NCBI RefSeq assembly: GCF_040802235.1
Contig: NC_133158.1
Location: 152,284,401-152,348,400, forward strand
Length of the DNA: 64,000 nucleotides
Source of the DNA: Manis javanica
Taxonomy: Eukaryota; Chordata; Mammalia; Pholidota; Manidae
Direction of reading: 5' to 3'
Shown in pieces: positions 60,619 to 64,000 of this stretch. A model generated the notes under the pieces. That model worked only from the letters and a program-made list of their open reading frames with translations, ran no database searches and was not told where the DNA came from. The first letter of the stretch is position 1; every line of letters begins with the position of its first letter. Made by a program: the position numbers and the translations under genes.

Positions 60619-63600
60619 GGCCTTGCACAGGCCAGGGCGAGTCTCACACCTCAGCTGCCAGGTGGCCTGGGCTGCACATCTGCTCCAAAGCATTACTTAA
60701 TGAATGCTGCACACAGAGGAAGCCCTAGCTTCCAGGAGTCACCCGAGACCACTTTAATGTGAGGGCAACTCACAGCAAGCCCTGGAGTGGGAATGCTGAG
60801 GGGTCAGCAGAAGCACCCCACACAGAAGTGGGCATCAGAGAAGCATTGAGAACCAAAGGTCAGCATGGGGTGGGTGCTCAGAGGGTGGCCAGTGCAAGGC
60901 TAGCAGGAGGCAGGAGGATCAGTGCCGGCCCATCACAGGACTTGGCTGGGCTGAGCAGAGGGAGGGGCAAGGAATGACCAGATTGCATACCTGGCAGCCT
61001 CTCCAGCAGGTGTGGGAGGCAGTGGCGTGTTTGCACACTTAAAACCTCCAGTCCAGCACAGGACAAGGAATTTGGTTTTTAATGGCTCCTGTCTGATCTT
61101 GGAAGGCGTAAGCAGCAGGCTCAGGCTCTGCTGGCACAAGGCTGAGCCTTAGGGCGCAGGGTGGCTTCTGTCCCTGGAGGGAAGACAGTAACTGTGAGGA
61201 CACTGCCCCCAATCTCCCACCTCCAACAGGACCCAGACCCTCTGCTCAGGCCCAGAGGAGTCTCCTGCATGGTTATTTGAGTCCTAGCACTTGAAGGGTG
61301 GTTAATTTCAATATTGGGACTTGGTTTCTACCAAGATCTGACTTGTGAAGGGTTGAGCATTATGATGATTACATACTAATAAAACAGGTGGTGGCTTATT
61401 CAGCTGTGGCTTTAATTTCAATGCAATTCAGAATTTTTAAAAGGACCCAAGTCTGAAAATAAAGTGTTTTCTGAAGGTAAAGGCCAGCTCTTGATGGGGC
61501 CAACCCCTCACCCGAACCACTGCAGTGGAGGTGGTGGTCCTTGTGTGCGCATCCGGTGTCCCACCAGGACACCAGTGCAGGGCATGTGAGCGCTGCAGCA
61601 GTGTGCCTGGCCTCTGGCCTTTCTCCACTGTGCCCATTCCCTTAGGCCACCCCAAGGTCTTGCCTTCTCACCACCGTGAGGTGCTGGGCACCCACTAAGG
61701 TCTTGGAGGGGGCTGCCTGGGGAGTGTGAAGGGCTCACATGAATCAGGGTTCCAATTCTCAGGCTCCGGACTGATGTCCCATCCAGGCTCAGGCTCCAAC
61801 TTTTTGGCATCACAACTCTGGTGTGTGACTGATCAAGGCTTTTGGTGCACTGCTTGCCATCCGTCACCCTCATGAGAGGCTTGGTTTCCCTGAGGACTGC
61901 AGGAGGCCACTTCCTGCAGAGCTACCACAGAGGCCCGTGGCTCCCTCTGCACACCTGCAGGGCGGGTCGGCTTATGAGTCCTTTTGTTTTCTCAAGATTT
62001 TCTGTGAGTATAACAAAAGACACCCCCATTTTTCCCGCTCCCACTCCATTGAAATCCCCAGGGGTTCCCAGGCTCTGCCTCACTCAGGAGAACCGTCGAG
62101 ACAGAAGCTCAGGAGTGGTTCTGACCCTGAGACCCAAGAAGAGCAGGCTGTTTGCAGGGAGAGATCAGAACACACGCTGAGCTGGGAGCCAGGAGGCCCA
62201 CTGCCCCAGAGTCCCTGGTGGCTCTTTATTCACCATTCCTGGTTCCTCTCTGAAGTCTGGCCTTCATTCTCCATTATCACCCTGAGGCTCCATGAGCCTT
62301 AAAATAAACCCCCTTATAAACTAGCTTGAACTGATGAATTCTGAACTAGCTTGACTTGATTTCTATTGCTCACAACCAGGGTTTTAATGTAGAGAGAATC
62401 AGAGTGGCTGTTTCTGTCATTCCTAGGATGGATGAGAGATCTTCTGGCATCAGCCCCTGGAACCCAGTTCAGACATGTTGGGAGGACCTGTCTCGGGTGG
62501 ACCAGGCACGCCAGCAGGCCCATCTAGCTCTCCTCCAAAGCTGAGCTGCAAGGTCCAGCAGGACCCAGGAGGGCACATTTCCACCTGCAGTACCACTTCT
62601 GCTGTGCCCATGGCCATCCCTCATGCTTGGTCATGAGACACCCAGACCTTTATTAGTTCATGTACACTTATCACAGATTTGCTTTTATGCAGTAAGACTG
62701 AGACAAAGCTACTCATCAGAAAGCCCTTCCTCTCCTGAGATGATCTCAGTAAATTATTCAGCTATCAGACTTCTTAAAAAATTCAGCCTGGAATGCATAG
62801 CTACACATTGTAATTAGATACTTTTCTCTTTTCAAGAACACAGTTTTTTTGGTGATGTTTCTTCCCGGTCATAATATCACATCCTTGGTACAGTGTTTGC
62901 AATTATTTTGTTATCATTAAATCAACACTATCTTCCAATATATATATTACACAGAGAAATACATGTAAGAATTCTATAGCTATCCCTATGAATTTTAACA
63001 AGGGGAAAAAGGCTACTGAACAGATGAATTGACTATATCAACTCACACAGTAATAGCCTGCTCCTCATTTTATTTTTGGAACGTCAAGGTCAATCCTGAT
63101 ACCTTCTAACTTTACTCCAAAATAGAGCGCCTGAAATAGGTACTTCCACAGGAAGCCCAATTAGAAAACAAAATCTGTCCCCTGCCCCCTGCCCTAAAGC
63201 CCTTCCAAGCCACTGCAACCTCATCCACAGTGTGACATCACCAAATCAATCAAGAGCATACCCACAAGCAATGGCAACCTCTCTCTACAGCAGAAAAGGC
63301 TCCCTCCAGGGGTGAGGACCTGTCTCCTCCAGGATCCTGTACCCCAGAGCACTCTCCTCACCTTGGGGCTCAAGGTTTTGGTTTCTGAGACTTCAGGGAA
63401 GGGAGAGCAAATAATGTTTTACACTAAAGTCCCTGTGAGTTCTGCACACACATCAAATAGCTCTTGGTCTCCGAGTCTTTGTCCTAATTATACAAACCAT
63501 TTTAGCTCAGTACTGTTCCACTACAATCTCACTTTATTCAGACTCCTCTTGGGACCCCTGTGAAATCATTACAACATGCAAACATTCCAAAACTAACAAA

Positions 63601-63879
63601 ATCAGTTTTAAAAGGAAGAATGGCATCAAATTAACCCTAATTAAACTTGCGAATGGAAGGCAGCCATGCCACACAAATACAAACTCTCCCCAGTATCATT
63701 TTCTATAGAAAACTGGTCTTCCTGCAGTCTCAAGCCAGTATATAAACTGATTTGAATGATCTGAATATGTTTATCTAGCTATTCAATGAGGCTACACTGA
63801 AGCATGCTGGGCATTAGAAAATAGGGTAAGAGTTAACAATTCACCTTGAAAATCATTTAAATTCATTTACTAAATGGCT
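60619..63879. other. Downstream region, nothing recognised
   Basis: GC-rich to about 62.6 kb, then AT-rich. No gene was found. In human the next gene is CCDC127 on the opposite strand, and part of its 3'UTR could reach here, but I see no CCDC127 coding sequence. Confidence 0.45.
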
Positions 63880-63985
63880 GGCTGTATTTTAAAGACAAAA
63901 ACAATAGAAAAGCATTAAGTGGGTTATCCAAGGCAAATCAGTGACATGACAGGAACTAGAATACATCCCACTCTAAGCAATGGCG
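63880..63985. mobile_element. MIR-like SINE fragment
   Basis: The phrase TTAAGTGGGTTATCCAAGGC followed by a CAGTGACATGACAGGAACTAGAATAC-type core matches the conserved MIR core pattern, diverged. Confidence 0.6.
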
Positions 63986-64000
63986 TAAATCTCCAGGAAA

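Overview
This is a window of placental-mammal nuclear DNA, not prokaryotic. The evidence is many LINE-1 (L1) 3' ends, MIR- and MER5-like fossils, dinucleotide and GATA microsatellites, a CpG island, GT-AG exon structure, and recognisable vertebrate genes (PLEKHG4B, LRRC14B). The species cannot be fixed from sequence alone. The L1 3' tails, and the absence of an obvious young lineage-specific SINE, would fit a laurasiatherian such as a pangolin, but that is a weak guess. No operons, ribosome binding sites, tRNA or rRNA genes or CRISPR arrays were seen.

Region 1 (1 to about 26,950) is a tandem macrosatellite. Units of 9,870 and 10,131 bp are followed by a partial third unit of about 6.95 kb. 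The units are nearly identical over almost their whole length, and the array runs off the left edge of the window. Each unit has the same parts in the same order: an L1 3' end; a GC/CpG-rich block with a CCAAT box; a 120-bp minisatellite that is one open frame (5, 7 and 6 full repeats in units A, B and C); a stop, ATTAAA and GT-rich stretch; a (TG)n(CG)n tract; GC-rich single-copy sequence; a GATA-type microsatellite of about 530 bp; a GC-rich block that may be an L1 5' region; a CT-rich tract; and a scrambled L1 segment of about 4 kb with an internal 1.0-kb tandem duplication. The CCAAT box, minisatellite ORF and poly(A) signal together look like a compact gene repeated once per unit. I do not recognise the protein, and nothing here proves it is expressed.

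Region 2 (about 26.95 to 41.1 kb) is the array flank. The array ends inside an L1 3' end. Older L1 pieces follow, then an AT-rich stretch (31.4 to 38 kb) with few recognisable features, bracketed by inverted copies of an LTR-like element. A CpG island at 39.5 to 40.5 kb carries a good minus-strand first-exon candidate and is abutted by another truncated L1.

Region 3 (41.5 to 60.6 kb) is GC-rich and holds two neighbouring genes on the plus strand. Both keep exon order but are disabled. The first is a PLEKHG4B-like Rho-GEF remnant (DH-PH half and C-terminus). The second is LRRC14B, with three in-frame stops, a frameshift and a lost splice donor. In human the order PLEKHG4B-LRRC14B lies at the tip of 5p, so the macrosatellite may be subtelomeric here. 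That is inference: no TTAGGG array was seen. Region 4 (60.6 to 64 kb) has only a MIR-like fragment at its right end.
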